64,000 bases of DNA, from assembly GCF_003991405.1 (NCBI RefSeq), contig NZ_RPEN01000157.1, positions 248,001-312,000 of the forward strand. The letters run 5' to 3'. This document shows, one piece after another, positions 45,556 through 54,042 of the stretch. The notes beneath the pieces are model-generated. The model was not told where the DNA came from, searched no databases, and saw nothing but the letters and a program-made list of their open reading frames with translations. A program made the position numbers and the translations under genes. This stretch comes from Pseudorhodobacter sp. E13 (lineage in GTDB: Bacteria; Pseudomonadota; Alphaproteobacteria; Rhodobacterales; Rhodobacteraceae). Numbering within the stretch: the stretch's first letter is position 1; every line of letters begins with the position of its first letter.

Positions 45556-47973
45556 TTAGCCGCGCAGGGTGCCGCCTGTGGCTTTGCTGACCTTTTCGAT
45601 GATCTTCGCGGAAACGGCCTCAATCTCTTTGTCGGTCAGGGTGGCGGTGGTCGGTTGCAACCGCACGGTCAGCGCGATGGATTTCTTACCCGCGCCCATT
45701 TGCGCCTCGGCTTTCTCGCCGGTGAACTGGTCAAACAGGCGCACGCTTTCGATCAGCGCTTTGTCAGCCCCTTGCGCTGCGTTCAGCGCGATTAGCGCCT
45801 CTACCCCGGTATCGACGACAAAGGCGAAATCACGCTCCACCGCTTGCAGGCCACTTAGGGTCAGGGCAGGGCGCATGGTGGTTTTTGTCTTTGGTTGCGG
45901 GACATTGGCGGGATAGACGGTAAAGCCCATTACGGGGCCTTTCAGGTCCAGCTCGGCCACGATCTTGGGGTGAATTTCACCATAGGTGGCAAGTGTGTTC
46001 GGCCCCAGCGCAATCGTGCCTGCGCGGCCGGGATGGAACCACGCCGGAACCTTGCGGTTGATCTGCGCGCGGGCAGGGGCACCAAGGGCGGCCAGAACAG
46101 CTTCGGCATCGGCCTTGGCATCATAGATATCGGCGGGGCGGCGCGAGCCGTAGGGATCGCGCGGGGCGACATGGCCAACCAGAATCCCTGCGGCTTGGGT
46201 GTGTTGTTCACCCGGTTCGCCGCCCGAAAACGCGGGCCCAACCTCGGCCAGCGACAAGTCCATGAAACCGCGGGCCTGATTGCGGGCCGCAGCGCGCAGC
46301 AGGCCGGGCAACAGATCGGGGCGCAGATGCGACATTTCCGACGAAATCGGGTTGTCGACGCGCACCGCATCGCTGCCGCCACCGAACAAACTGGCAGAAG
46401 TCTGGTCGATGAAACTGTAGGTCACACATTCATTATACCCCAGTGTGGCCAAAGTGCGCCGCGCCGCGCGTTCGCGGATTTGCGTAGCCGTCAAAATCGG
46501 GGCAGGCACACCCGCCTGAGTGCGCGGCAAAGGTTTGCCCACCAGTTTGGACAGCGAGGCGACCCGCGCGATTTCCTCAACAAGATCGGCCTCTCCCTGC
46601 ACATCGGGGCGCCATGACGGCGGGGTCGCCTGCGTGCCCTCCAGCGTGAAGCCCAAGGCGGTCAGGGTCTGGCGCTGCACGGCTTCGGGGATATCCATGC
46701 CGACAAGCGATCCGGTGCGCGCGGCGTTGAACTTATACCGGCGGGTGGTGTTGATGGCTGCACCATCGACCACGATGGCCGAGGCCTCGCCGCCGCACAG
46801 ATCAAGGATCATCTGGGTGGCCAGATGCAGGCCGGGCAAGGTGAAGGCCGGGTCTACGCCGCGTTCAAAGCGATAGCGCGCGTCCGAGTTGATTTTCAGC
46901 GCGCGGCCTGTGGTGGCGATGGTGATCGGGTCCCACCAAGCGGATTCGAGGAACACATCGGTGGTGTCTTCGGTGCAGCCCGAATGTTCGCCGCCCATGA
47001 TCCCGGCAAGGGATTCGGGGCCGTTGTCATCGGCGATGACCATCTGGCCGGGGCGCAGCGCATAGGTTTTGCCATCCAGCGCCAGAAGGGTTTCGCCTTC
47101 GGTCGCCGGGCGGATGTGCAGATTGCCCACAACCTTGCCAGCGTCAAACACATGCAAAGGGCGGTTCAGGCCGATGGTGAAATAGTTGGTAATATCCACC
47201 AGCGCCGAGATTGGCCGCAAGCCGATGGCCCGCAGGCGCGCCTGCATCCATTTCGGCGACGGGCCATTCTTGACGCCGCGGATCAGGCGCCCGGTGAAAT
47301 GCGGTGCTGCCTTGGTTTTCAGATCGGCGTCGATCTCGATGCTGATCGGGCAGGGGAAGCTGCCTGCGATTTCAGGTGTTTCCAATGGCTTGAGCGTGCC
47401 AAGGCCACGCGCCGCCAGATCCCGCGCCAAACCGCGCACGCCAAGCCCATCGGGGCGGTTGGGGGTGATTTTCACATAGATCATCGGGTCATTGAGGCCG
47501 CGATAATCAATGAAACGCGCGCCTAAAGGCGCATCTGCGGGCAGGTCGATGATGCCGTCATGATCGTCCGAGAGCATCAATTCGCGTTCGGAACACAGCA
47601 TCCCGTTGCTGTCGACGCCACGGATATTGCCGGGTTTCAGATCGACCCCGGTGCCCGGAACATGGGTGCCCACGGGCGCAAACACGCCGACCAGCCCGGT
47701 GCGGGCATTGGGTGCGCCACAAACCACTTGCACCTCTTCTGCGGCGGTGCCGGGGCCGTTTGGAAAGGTTTCCACCCGGCACAGGCGCAAGCGGTCGGCA
47801 TTGGGGTGCTGCACAGCCTCGATCACCCGGCAGATGCGGAAAGCGCCCAGCGTATCAGCGGGGTTTTCCACGCCTTCCACCTCATGCCCCAGATCGGTCA
47901 GGGCGAACAGAATATCGTCCAGCGTGGCGGTGGTTTCCAGATGATCCTTGAGCCAGGACAAGGTGAATTTCAT
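45556..47973 (-). CDS. pheT: Phenylalanyl-tRNA synthetase beta subunit
   Basis: PheT pairs with PheS to charge tRNA-Phe. The 805-residue protein starts MKFTLSWLKDHLETTATLDD and contains the tRNA-binding-like domain (GAFRICRVIEAVQHPNADRL), the B3/B4 editing region and the C-terminal ferredoxin-fold anticodon-binding domain. The ATG at 47973 is chosen over an upstream in-frame start at 48054 because the family N-terminus begins there. pheS is not in this window, so the two subunit genes are separated. Confidence 0.97.
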   Translation of the reverse strand: MKFTLSWLKDHLETTATLDDILFALTDLGHEVEGVENPADTLGAFRICRVIEAVQHPNADRLRLCRVETFPNGPGTAAEEVQVVCGAPNARTGLVGVFAPVGTHVPGTGVDLKPGNIRGVDSNGMLCSERELMLSDDHDGIIDLPADAPLGARFIDYRGLNDPMIYVKITPNRPDGLGVRGLARDLAARGLGTLKPLETPEIAGSFPCPISIEIDADLKTKAAPHFTGRLIRGVKNGPSPKWMQARLRAIGLRPISALVDITNYFTIGLNRPLHVFDAGKVVGNLHIRPATEGETLLALDGKTYALRPGQMVIADDNGPESLAGIMGGEHSGCTEDTTDVFLESAWWDPITIATTGRALKINSDARYRFERGVDPAFTLPGLHLATQMILDLCGGEASAIVVDGAAINTTRRYKFNAARTGSLVGMDIPEAVQRQTLTALGFTLEGTQATPPSWRPDVQGEADLVEEIARVASLSKLVGKPLPRTQAGVPAPILTATQIRERAARRTLATLGYNECVTYSFIDQTSASLFGGGSDAVRVDNPISSEMSHLRPDLLPGLLRAAARNQARGFMDLSLAEVGPAFSGGEPGEQHTQAAGILVGHVAPRDPYGSRRPADIYDAKADAEAVLAALGAPARAQINRKVPAWFHPGRAGTIALGPNTLATYGEIHPKIVAELDLKGPVMGFTVYPANVPQPKTKTTMRPALTLSGLQAVERDFAFVVDTGVEALIALNAAQGADKALIESVRLFDQFTGEKAEAQMGAGKKSIALTVRLQPTTATLTDKEIEAVSAKIIEKVSKATGGTLRG

Positions 47974-48090
47974 GGCAGGCCCCTTTCTCGTGCAGCAGGA
48001 AGGCAGTGGCCGAGGAAAGCCCCGGTTTGCCCCAATTTTAGACAGATTTCGCATATCTTATGCGGATGAGTTGCGAAAGGTGGTACGATT

Positions 48091-48414
48091 ATGTCAGGCA
48101 ATTGGAAAGACCGGATTGACGGAATTAAGCGCATTGTGCTGGCTTTGGGCGTGATGAGCCTGTGTATCGTGATGAGCCTGCATTACAAGGCGCAGGCCGA
48201 ACCAGACGCACCGAACATCGTCAGCACGCGCAACGCTCAATACGAAAAATGTTCTGCCGCAGAGCGAGAATCCCGGCTTGGCCTGTTTGGCTGTGCGGTT
48301 GTGTTAAAGCCAAAGGTCAAGACATCCAGCATCCGTTTCCTGAGTTCGGAGGCTGGCGGCTCTGACGCGCGGTCGCAAAACCGCCCATTCTTCAAGGCAC
48401 CGGGCAAACCCTGA
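48091..48414 (+). CDS. Small single-span membrane protein of unknown function
   Basis: I do not recognise this 107-residue protein. One hydrophobic segment (about 13-30, IKRIVLALGVMSLCIVMSL) follows a short basic N-terminus and may be an anchor or signal. The rest is polar with two cysteines (CSAAERESRLGLFGC) that could form a disulfide if exported. It is divergent from pheT. Confidence 0.5.
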   Translation: MSGNWKDRIDGIKRIVLALGVMSLCIVMSLHYKAQAEPDAPNIVSTRNAQYEKCSAAERESRLGLFGCAVVLKPKVKTSSIRFLSSEAGGSDARSQNRPFFKAPGKP

Positions 48415-48442
48415 GGCGGGGCATACAAGGGGCATCTGCGGT

Positions 48443-48461
48443 CGTTTCCCGATGGGAAACG
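48443..48461. repeat. Perfect 8-bp inverted repeat
   Basis: CGTTTCCC and GGGAAACG flank GAT, 28 bases after the stop of the gene ending at 48414. No T-run follows directly. It could be a terminator or a protein-binding palindrome. Confidence 0.5.
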
Positions 48462-48524
48462 GCTTGTTGCGCGTTTTATCTTGGAAAATGGGCTTTTTGT
48501 TCATGAAATCGGTGTAAAAGCCGA

Positions 48525-48683
48525 ATGATGGACAAATGGCTCGACATTCCGAAAGATCGAAGGCGCCTGCCCGTGGGTCGGCTTTGCCTGATTATGGGGC
48601 TGACGGTGCTGCTGTTGCTGGCGGTGGCGGGGCGCAAGGTCACGGTGGTTGCGGATTTGGGGTTTGCCGCGCTGTTTGGCTAA
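48525..48683 (+). CDS. Short ORF encoding a 52-residue single-span membrane protein
   Basis: This ORF is below usual size cut-offs. The translation starts MMDKWLDIPKDRRRLPVG, a charged basic stretch, followed by one hydrophobic span (about 20-35, CLIMGLTVLLLLAVAG) and a short tail. The basic-then-hydrophobic layout is typical of real small membrane proteins. The ribosome-binding site is weak. It lies between two plus/minus genes and covers an otherwise empty gap. Coding is plausible but unproven. Confidence 0.45.
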   Translation: MMDKWLDIPKDRRRLPVGRLCLIMGLTVLLLLAVAGRKVTVVADLGFAALFG

Positions 48684-48705
48684 GCCGGGGCTGCGGCTGA
48701 GGTGA

Positions 48706-49356
48706 TCAATCCAACGCGGCGGGGCCTGTCAGGAAAGGCGCGCGCCAGGCGTCCGGGTTTTCCAGATGGGCCAGAAGCCAAGGCAGGGCCCTGCTTTCCA
48801 GCACCTGCATCGGACCCGTCAGGGCAGCAGTATCTTCATGCACATCCAGATAGATCAATGCGCCGGGTTCACCGGAGGCCGTCAGATCGGTTGGGAAAAA
48901 GCGGCCGAGGCGCACAAAATCATCCTGTGCCCAAGGGCCATGGCTTGCCTCGGAAAGCGGCTGAAAACCAAGGTTGATGTAGCATTCGAACCCGTAGCGG
49001 CTGCGCTGCAAATGCATGGAGACGGTGCCGAGCGGGCCGCTTTTGGCCCAGGATTTCGCCTTTTTGGTCAGGCCATGCGCCTGTGCGACCTTGTCCATCG
49101 CGGCGGTGATCGCTTTGACAGCAGCTTCGCGTTTGGCGGGAAAGGCGGGATCGTTGGCGGCAATATGCATGCGGACGCCGTTGTCGATAAAGGCTTGGTT
49201 GGGCTGCCAATTGGCGCGCGCTTCTTCATATAACGCGGCATGTTCTGCACGGATATGATCGTCCGCAGCGGTCAGGCTGGTCTGGTCTGGGGGCGTTTCA
49301 TGCAAGCTGGCCGCAGGTTTGCGGCGCAGGGCGCGAAGCCATTGAACGATGAGCAT
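48706..49356 (-). CDS. DUF4304-like protein of unknown function
   Basis: This 216-residue soluble protein contains segments resembling DUF4304: a helical AAVKAITAAMDKVAQAHGL, then KKAKSWAKSG, and SMHLQRSRYGFECYINLGFQP. No catalytic motif is visible. The ATG at 49356 is preferred; the upstream frame reads into the intergenic repeat. Its role is unknown; DUF4304 proteins occur in varied contexts, including toxin-immunity loci, but no toxin gene is seen here. Confidence 0.6.
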   Translation of the reverse strand: MLIVQWLRALRRKPAASLHETPPDQTSLTAADDHIRAEHAALYEEARANWQPNQAFIDNGVRMHIAANDPAFPAKREAAVKAITAAMDKVAQAHGLTKKAKSWAKSGPLGTVSMHLQRSRYGFECYINLGFQPLSEASHGPWAQDDFVRLGRFFPTDLTASGEPGALIYLDVHEDTAALTGPMQVLESRALPWLLAHLENPDAWRAPFLTGPAALD

Positions 49357-49449
49357 TGCGGTGCCTTTGCGTTGCGTTTTCCCAAACTGGCACGGTTTGG
49401 CGCAGGAAGAAAGCCTGAGTGGCCTGTGCGGCTTATTGGTTGGCAGGGC

Positions 49450-49528
49450 GGGGGGCTGTCTGCCCCCCAAACGGCTTTGGCGTTACGCCAAAGCCGACCC
49501 CCCGAGGATATTTTTGCCGAAAAGAAAG
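49450..49528 (+). repeat. Intergenic repeat element, copy 2
   Basis: This element has a G/C hairpin (GGGGGGC / GCCCCCC, loop TGTCT), then an 11-bp hairpin (CGGCTTTGGCG / CGCCAAAGCCG, loop TTA), then the core at 49497-49528: ACCCCCCGAGGATATTTTT followed by GCCGAAAAGAAAG. The core is nearly identical to the copy at 18203-18233. It lies between the DUF4304-like and AraC-type genes. Confidence 0.8.
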
Positions 49529-49533
49529 CGGGG

Positions 49534-50379
49534 TCATTTGAGGGGGAGGCAGATTTCGGTCAGCAGATCTTCGGGCGGGGTTTCGCGCGGGTTGTTGAGG
49601 TAAAGCTCGAACGCAGGCGAATCGCCGGGCTCTTCATTGGACTGGGGGAGCCATTCGCGGAAGAGTTGGCTGTAGCCCGCGGGAAGCCCTGTGTAGGGGC
49701 CCTTGAACCGCAGAACAGCGTGGCGCCCTGCGGGCAGGGTGGCGCGTTCAATCGGTGGCGCGAGGTCTGCATCTGCGGGAAATTCAACGGCGGCGAGGGA
49801 GCGCAGGTCCTTGGTGGCGGTGCTTTCCGGGTCGTCGAGATAGATGCCGATCATCGCGCCGGTCTGCTGCATCTGACCGCGAATGGCCAGAGTGGTGAAG
49901 AGTTTTTCGAAGTTGCGGCTGATCAGTTGGTAATCGCCTTTATGCGGGATCGCGGCAAGGTGGCGGGCGGGTTCGATGCGGATGCTGATGGGGAACATGG
50001 CGGTGCCTTTCGGGGTGAGGTTGGGTTTTACCACGCTGGGCGCGGGCTGCGTGCCGGAGTTGCGAAATGCGCTGGGGGGTGTGCCGAAGGTTTCGGAAAA
50101 CACGCGGCTGAAGCTGGCAAGATTGGGATAGCCCACGGCGCGCGCGATCTCGTGCAGCGGGGCATTGCTGTGGATCAGCGCCACCGAAGCGCGATGCATA
50201 CGGATACGGCGCACGGCCTGGGCTGCGGTTTCACCTGTCAGCAGCCGATAGGTGCGCTGGAAGTGAAAGCGCGACAAGGCGGCTATATCGGCCAGATGAT
50301 CCAGCGACAGATCACCCGCCGGATGATCGTGGATGTAGGTTTGCACCCGGCTCATGCGTGCTTCGTATTCGCCTGCCAT
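49534..50379 (-). CDS. AraC-family regulator with GyrI-like effector-binding domain
   Basis: The 281-residue protein has an N-terminal AraC double helix-turn-helix (about 9-107), with LDHLADIAALSRFHFQRTY and ARAVGYPNLASFSRVFSETFG. A linker follows, then a GyrI-like small-molecule-binding domain (about 127-280) with LAAIPHKGDYQLISRNFEKL and AVLRFKGPYTGLPAGYSQLF. Relatives such as Rob and SoxS-type regulators respond to drugs or stress. It is divergent from accA, whose promoter region it may share. The effector is unknown. Confidence 0.92.
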   Translation of the reverse strand: MAGEYEARMSRVQTYIHDHPAGDLSLDHLADIAALSRFHFQRTYRLLTGETAAQAVRRIRMHRASVALIHSNAPLHEIARAVGYPNLASFSRVFSETFGTPPSAFRNSGTQPAPSVVKPNLTPKGTAMFPISIRIEPARHLAAIPHKGDYQLISRNFEKLFTTLAIRGQMQQTGAMIGIYLDDPESTATKDLRSLAAVEFPADADLAPPIERATLPAGRHAVLRFKGPYTGLPAGYSQLFREWLPQSNEEPGDSPAFELYLNNPRETPPEDLLTEICLPLK

Positions 50380-50498
50380 GCGGTTTTCCTTTGTGATTTG
50401 CTTGTTTCTTATGGCCTATGATGCTTTTGCAAATCTTGCTGAGTTGCAATCGGCCTGTGCGCGCGTCATATACGCGGAGGTCCTTTGGGGAGTTTGCG

Positions 50499-51458
50499 AT
50501 GAACTATCTTGAGTTTGAAAAGCCGTTGGCCGAGATCGAAGGCAAGGCCGAGGAGCTGCGCGCGATGGCGCGTGCGAACAAACAGATGGATGTAGAGAAG
50601 GAAGCTGCGGCGCTGGATGCCAAGGCGGCGACCATGCTGCGCGATCTTTATAAGAACCTGTCGCCTTGGCAGAAATGCCTTGTGGCCCGCCACCCGGACC
50701 GGCCCCATTGCAAAGATTACATCGACGCGCTGTTCACCGAATATACCCCTTTGGCAGGCGATCGCAATTTTGCCGATGACCATGCGGTGATGGGCGGTTT
50801 GGCGCGCTTTAACGACAAGCCGGTGATGGTGATTGGCCATGAAAAGGGCAACGACACCAAAACCCGGATTGAGCGGAATTTCGGTATGGCGCGGCCCGAG
50901 GGCTATCGCAAGGCCGTGCGGCTGATGGATATGGCGCATCGCTTTGGCCTGCCGGTTGTGACCTTGGTGGATACGCCCGGCGCCTATCCCGGAAAGGGTG
51001 CGGAAGAACGCGGGCAGTCCGAGGCGATTGCGCGATCGACCCAGAAATGTCTGGAGATCGGCGTGCCGCTGGTGTCTATCGTCATTGGCGAAGGCGGATC
51101 AGGCGGGGCGGTGGCCTTTGCGACGGCGAACCGCATCGCGATGTTGGAACATTCGGTTTATTCCGTCATCAGCCCGGAAGGGTGTGCCAGTATTCTGTGG
51201 AAAGATGCCGAGAAAATGCGCGAAGCGGCAGAGGCGTTGCGCCTGACCGCGCAAGATTTGCAAAAGCTGGGGGTGATTGACCGGATCGTCACCGAGCCTT
51301 TGGGCGGTGCGCAGCGGGATCGCAAGCAATCCATCGCGGCGGTTGGCAAGGTGATAGAGACGATGTTGGCCGAACTGTCGGGCATGAAGCCGGATGCGCT
51401 GATCAAGGATCGTCGTAAGAAATTCATCGACATGGGCTCCAAAGGGCTTGCTGCCTAG
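50499..51458 (+). CDS. accA: Acetyl-CoA carboxylase carboxyltransferase subunit alpha
   Basis: AccA works with AccD to transfer carboxyl from biotin to acetyl-CoA, the first step of fatty-acid synthesis. The 319-residue protein starts [20 protein letters not shown] and has [33 protein letters not shown] and [14 protein letters not shown]. The ATG at 50499 has GGGGAG upstream; the longer open frame is not typical. accD is elsewhere. The sugE-like gene starts 3 bases after its stop and is probably cotranscribed. Confidence 0.97.
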   Translation: MNYLEFEKPLAEIEGKAEELRAMARANKQMDVEKEAAALDAKAATMLRDLYKNLSPWQKCLVARHPDRPHCKDYIDALFTEYTPLAGDRNFADDHAVMGGLARFNDKPVMVIGHEKGNDTKTRIERNFGMARPEGYRKAVRLMDMAHRFGLPVVTLVDTPGAYPGKGAEERGQSEAIARSTQKCLEIGVPLVSIVIGEGGSGGAVAFATANRIAMLEHSVYSVISPEGCASILWKDAEKMREAAEALRLTAQDLQKLGVIDRIVTEPLGGAQRDRKQSIAAVGKVIETMLAELSGMKPDALIKDRRKKFIDMGSKGLAA

Positions 51459-51461
51459 GCC

Positions 51462-51779
51462 ATGGGAAGCGCATGGCCCGCCCTTGTGCTTGCTGGCCTG
51501 TTTGAGGTTGGCTGGGCGCTGGGCCTGAAATATTCGGATGGGTTCACCAAGCTGGTGCCCTCGGTTCTGACCTTGCTGGGCGCTGCGGCGAGTTTCTGGT
51601 TGCTGAGCTACGCGATGAAAACCTTGCCCGTGGGCACGGCTTATGCGGTGTGGGTCGGGATAGGCACGGTTGGCACCGCCGTTTTGGCGATATTTCTGTT
51701 CGCAGAGCCAGCGAATATGTTGCGCATCACCGGCATCGCCTTGATCGTTGCGGGTATTGTGGCGCTGAAACTGGCCTGA
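51462..51779 (+). CDS. sugE: SMR-family transporter, SugE/Gdx (guanidinium exporter) type
   Basis: This 105-residue protein has four hydrophobic spans and the SMR glutamate in the first (GLFEVGWALGLKYSDGF). The segments GLKYSDGFTK and LPVGTAYAVWVGIGTVG are closer to SugE/Gdx than to EmrE. Gdx exports guanidinium by proton exchange as a dimer. No guanidine riboswitch can be present because only 3 bases separate it from accA. Substrate assignment is inference. Confidence 0.85.
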   Translation: MGSAWPALVLAGLFEVGWALGLKYSDGFTKLVPSVLTLLGAAASFWLLSYAMKTLPVGTAYAVWVGIGTVGTAVLAIFLFAEPANMLRITGIALIVAGIVALKLA

Positions 51780-51795
51780 AGCTAAGGCGTCATGG

Positions 51796-52335
51796 CTATT
51801 GATAGCGGTGAATCTCGCAGTTGCGCATTTCGACCCCCGCGAGGGAGCGGAATGTGTTGCAATGGCCGACAATTGCCAAAGGGCGTGGGTGAAGGCTTGG
51901 CAACGTCTCACGGAAACGGGCGATGCGGGCGTGGAACAGGTGTTCCGGCTCCTCTGGCACGCCATTGGCGTTTTTTGGGCCGTCATGCCACCAGACGGGG
52001 GGCAAGTGGTCAAACCGCAGATCGGGGAATTCGGCGGCCAGCAATTCGGGGCTGCGGCCCATGTCGCAGCTATGCGACAGGTGTTCGACCGGGCCAAGCG
52101 AGACGGTAATCGGCGCGATACCGTCAAAGATGATCTTGGCGGTTTGGATCGCGCGGGTCAGTGGTGTACAGATCACTTGCTGAATACCCAGCGTTGCGGC
52201 CTGTTCGCGGGCGGCCAGCGCCTGCTGCTTGCCCAAATCGGTCAGGGGCGCGTCAAAGATCATCGGGTCGGGGCCGCCACCCGCATGGGCGGCGTTGAAT
52301 TCTGATTGGCCGTGGCGAATGAGGTAGATGGGCAT
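51796..52335 (-). CDS. Histidine phosphatase superfamily protein (phosphoglycerate-mutase-like)
   Basis: This 179-residue enzyme has the catalytic LIRHGQSEFN motif at residues 5-14, with the phosphorylated histidine H8, and a second histidine in VGHCNTFRS near the C-terminus. Members dephosphorylate diverse substrates. It lies 9 bases downstream of the PPOX-family gene on the same strand and probably shares its transcript. It converges on the sugE-like gene. Confidence 0.9.
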   Translation of the reverse strand: MPIYLIRHGQSEFNAAHAGGGPDPMIFDAPLTDLGKQQALAAREQAATLGIQQVICTPLTRAIQTAKIIFDGIAPITVSLGPVEHLSHSCDMGRSPELLAAEFPDLRFDHLPPVWWHDGPKNANGVPEEPEHLFHARIARFRETLPSLHPRPLAIVGHCNTFRSLAGVEMRNCEIHRYQ

Positions 52336-52344
52336 GAAAATTCC

Positions 52345-52953
52345 TTACCACATGGTCTTTGCGGCCCGGCCGGGCCATTCGGCATCATAGGCCGCGCCGT
52401 CGAAGGTGCCAGAGGTAACCTCGGTCAACATATCGCCAATGCTGGGCAGGCCTGCGGATTGGTCGCCCCCGGTCCACAGGGCGGAACGCAGAATCGCGCG
52501 GGCGCATTGCGGGTAAACCTCGGCGATGGAGATCACGATGACGGTGCGCGGGCGGTCCTTTCCACGGGCGAAACGGTCGCGCAGGCTGTCATCGGCGGTC
52601 AGCTTGGCGGTGCCATTGACGCGCATCGCATTGGTGGACCCATTGACCAGAAACATCAGGCTGACGCGGCCATCGGCGATGATATTGGTCAGGCTGTCGA
52701 TGCGGTCATTGCCGCGCCAATCGGGCAACGCAAGGGTGGTATCGTCAAGGATTGTGACCACCGGCCCCTCATCTCCGCGCGGGGTGCCATCGGTGCCGGA
52801 TGGGCCAACCGTCGTCAGCACGCAAAAGCGCGCACGCTCCAAAAAGGCGCGATAGGTCGGGATCAGGCGGTGCATGACCTTGCGCTGCGCCGCCTCGCCC
52901 GGTGTGCCGTAAAGCGCCAAAAGCGCCGCTTGGGTTTCGATGAATTCGGTCAT
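52345..52953 (-). CDS. Pyridoxamine-5'-phosphate-oxidase-family (flavin-binding split-barrel) protein
   Basis: This 202-residue protein matches the PPOX/FMN-binding split-barrel family, with the N-terminal helix MTEFIETQAALLALYGTPGE, the strand FCVLTTVGPSGTDGTPRGDEG and the later GNDRIDSLTNIIADGRVSLMFLV. It belongs to the MSMEG_1061-type subfamily by general pattern, a guess rather than a firm call. The ATG at 52953 gives the typical start; the frame is open further upstream. Function is uncharacterised, possibly an FMN-dependent oxidoreductase. Confidence 0.82.
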   Translation of the reverse strand: MTEFIETQAALLALYGTPGEAAQRKVMHRLIPTYRAFLERARFCVLTTVGPSGTDGTPRGDEGPVVTILDDTTLALPDWRGNDRIDSLTNIIADGRVSLMFLVNGSTNAMRVNGTAKLTADDSLRDRFARGKDRPRTVIVISIAEVYPQCARAILRSALWTGGDQSAGLPSIGDMLTEVTSGTFDGAAYDAEWPGRAAKTMW

Positions 52954-53151
52954 GCCACCGCCTGTTATTCGAAATGTTCGGGCACAGCATAGGGGCAGTT
53001 TTGGCTTTCGCACCCAAAATCGGCGGCGATTGGCCGCCCGTGCGGGTTTCCTGTGCCCTTCGCTTTTTTGTGGAACCGATCACCGGGCTGCGGGGTTGAT
53101 AGGGCAGAGTGCGAAAGCTGCACTGAAAAATCTAACCTACGGAGAAATATG

Positions 53152-53976
53152 ATGAAAAATCTTATGATCTCGACTGCGGTCGTGGCATTTTCTGCGATTG
53201 CCGCACAGGCACAAGACGCCAGCCCCTTCCGCACCGAAGCCGTTGCTGGCGAGGTTTACGCCTCTGATTTTATCGGTATGCGGGTCTATGCTGCGGAAAC
53301 CGAACTGGCTGGGCCGGGTGTGGCAGGGCTTCAGACCGATTGGGATGACATTGGCGAAATCAACGATGTGATCTTGTCGCGCGAAGGCACGGTGGATGCT
53401 GTTTTGGTCGATATCGGTGGGTTCCTTGGTATGGGTGAACGTCAGGTTGCGGTGAACATGGATGCGATCCGCTTTGTGTCCGATGACGCCACGGGCGAAG
53501 ACCCGGATGATTTCTTTCTGGTGATGACCGCCGCCGATGCGATGTTGCAAGAGGCCCCGGCCTATTCGCGGATGCCCGGCACCGATATGAAAACCGATGC
53601 CGAGATTATCAGCGGGCAAACCACCGTGGCAGAGGCCCCGGCCAGCACCGATATGACGCCGGGCATGATGGTCACGCGGGATGGCTATGTTGCCGCAGAG
53701 CCGGACGTGCTGACGGCCGAAAAGCTGACGGGTGCGCGGGTCTATGATGCGACCGATGCCGATATTGGCGAGGTGGGCAGCCTGATCCTTGGCGCTGATG
53801 GCCAGATCACCGAAGCGGTGGTAGATGTGGGCGGTTTCCTTGGCCTTGGCGAAAAGCCGGTGGCCCTGAGCCTCTCGGAACTCAGCATCCTGCGGTCGGA
53901 CAACGGTGACGATATCCGCGTCTATGTCTCGCAGACCAAAGAGCAATTGGAAGCGATGCCTGACTATGTGAAGTAA
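53152..53976 (+). CDS. Exported protein with two PRC-barrel domains
   Basis: This 274-residue protein begins with a signal peptide (MKNLMISTAVVAFSA, cleavage near AQA-QD). It contains two PRC-barrel modules, about 20-105 and 200-270, each with the hallmark V-D-[IV]-G-G-F-L-G-[ML]-G-E. The clear internal repeat shows an old duplication. PRC-barrels are adaptor domains; relatives in Rhodobacteraceae are exported and of unknown role. GGAG at 53141 is seven bases before the ATG at 53152, with another ATG one codon earlier. Confidence 0.85.
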   Translation: MKNLMISTAVVAFSAIAAQAQDASPFRTEAVAGEVYASDFIGMRVYAAETELAGPGVAGLQTDWDDIGEINDVILSREGTVDAVLVDIGGFLGMGERQVAVNMDAIRFVSDDATGEDPDDFFLVMTAADAMLQEAPAYSRMPGTDMKTDAEIISGQTTVAEAPASTDMTPGMMVTRDGYVAAEPDVLTAEKLTGARVYDATDADIGEVGSLILGADGQITEAVVDVGGFLGLGEKPVALSLSELSILRSDNGDDIRVYVSQTKEQLEAMPDYVK

Positions 53977-54000
53977 GGCCCCTCGCCTGCCAGACGAAAG

Positions 54001-54028
54001 CCGCGCCCTGTCTGTTGACGGGGCGCGG
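54001..54028. terminator. Bidirectional hairpin between the PRC-barrel gene and the usp gene
   Basis: CCGCGCCCTGTC and GACGGGGCGCGG form a 12-bp stem with one G-T pair and a TGTT loop. It fills the 66-base gap between convergent genes and probably ends both transcripts, although T-runs are weak. Confidence 0.65.
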
Positions 54029-54042
54029 TGCTTTGCATTCGG

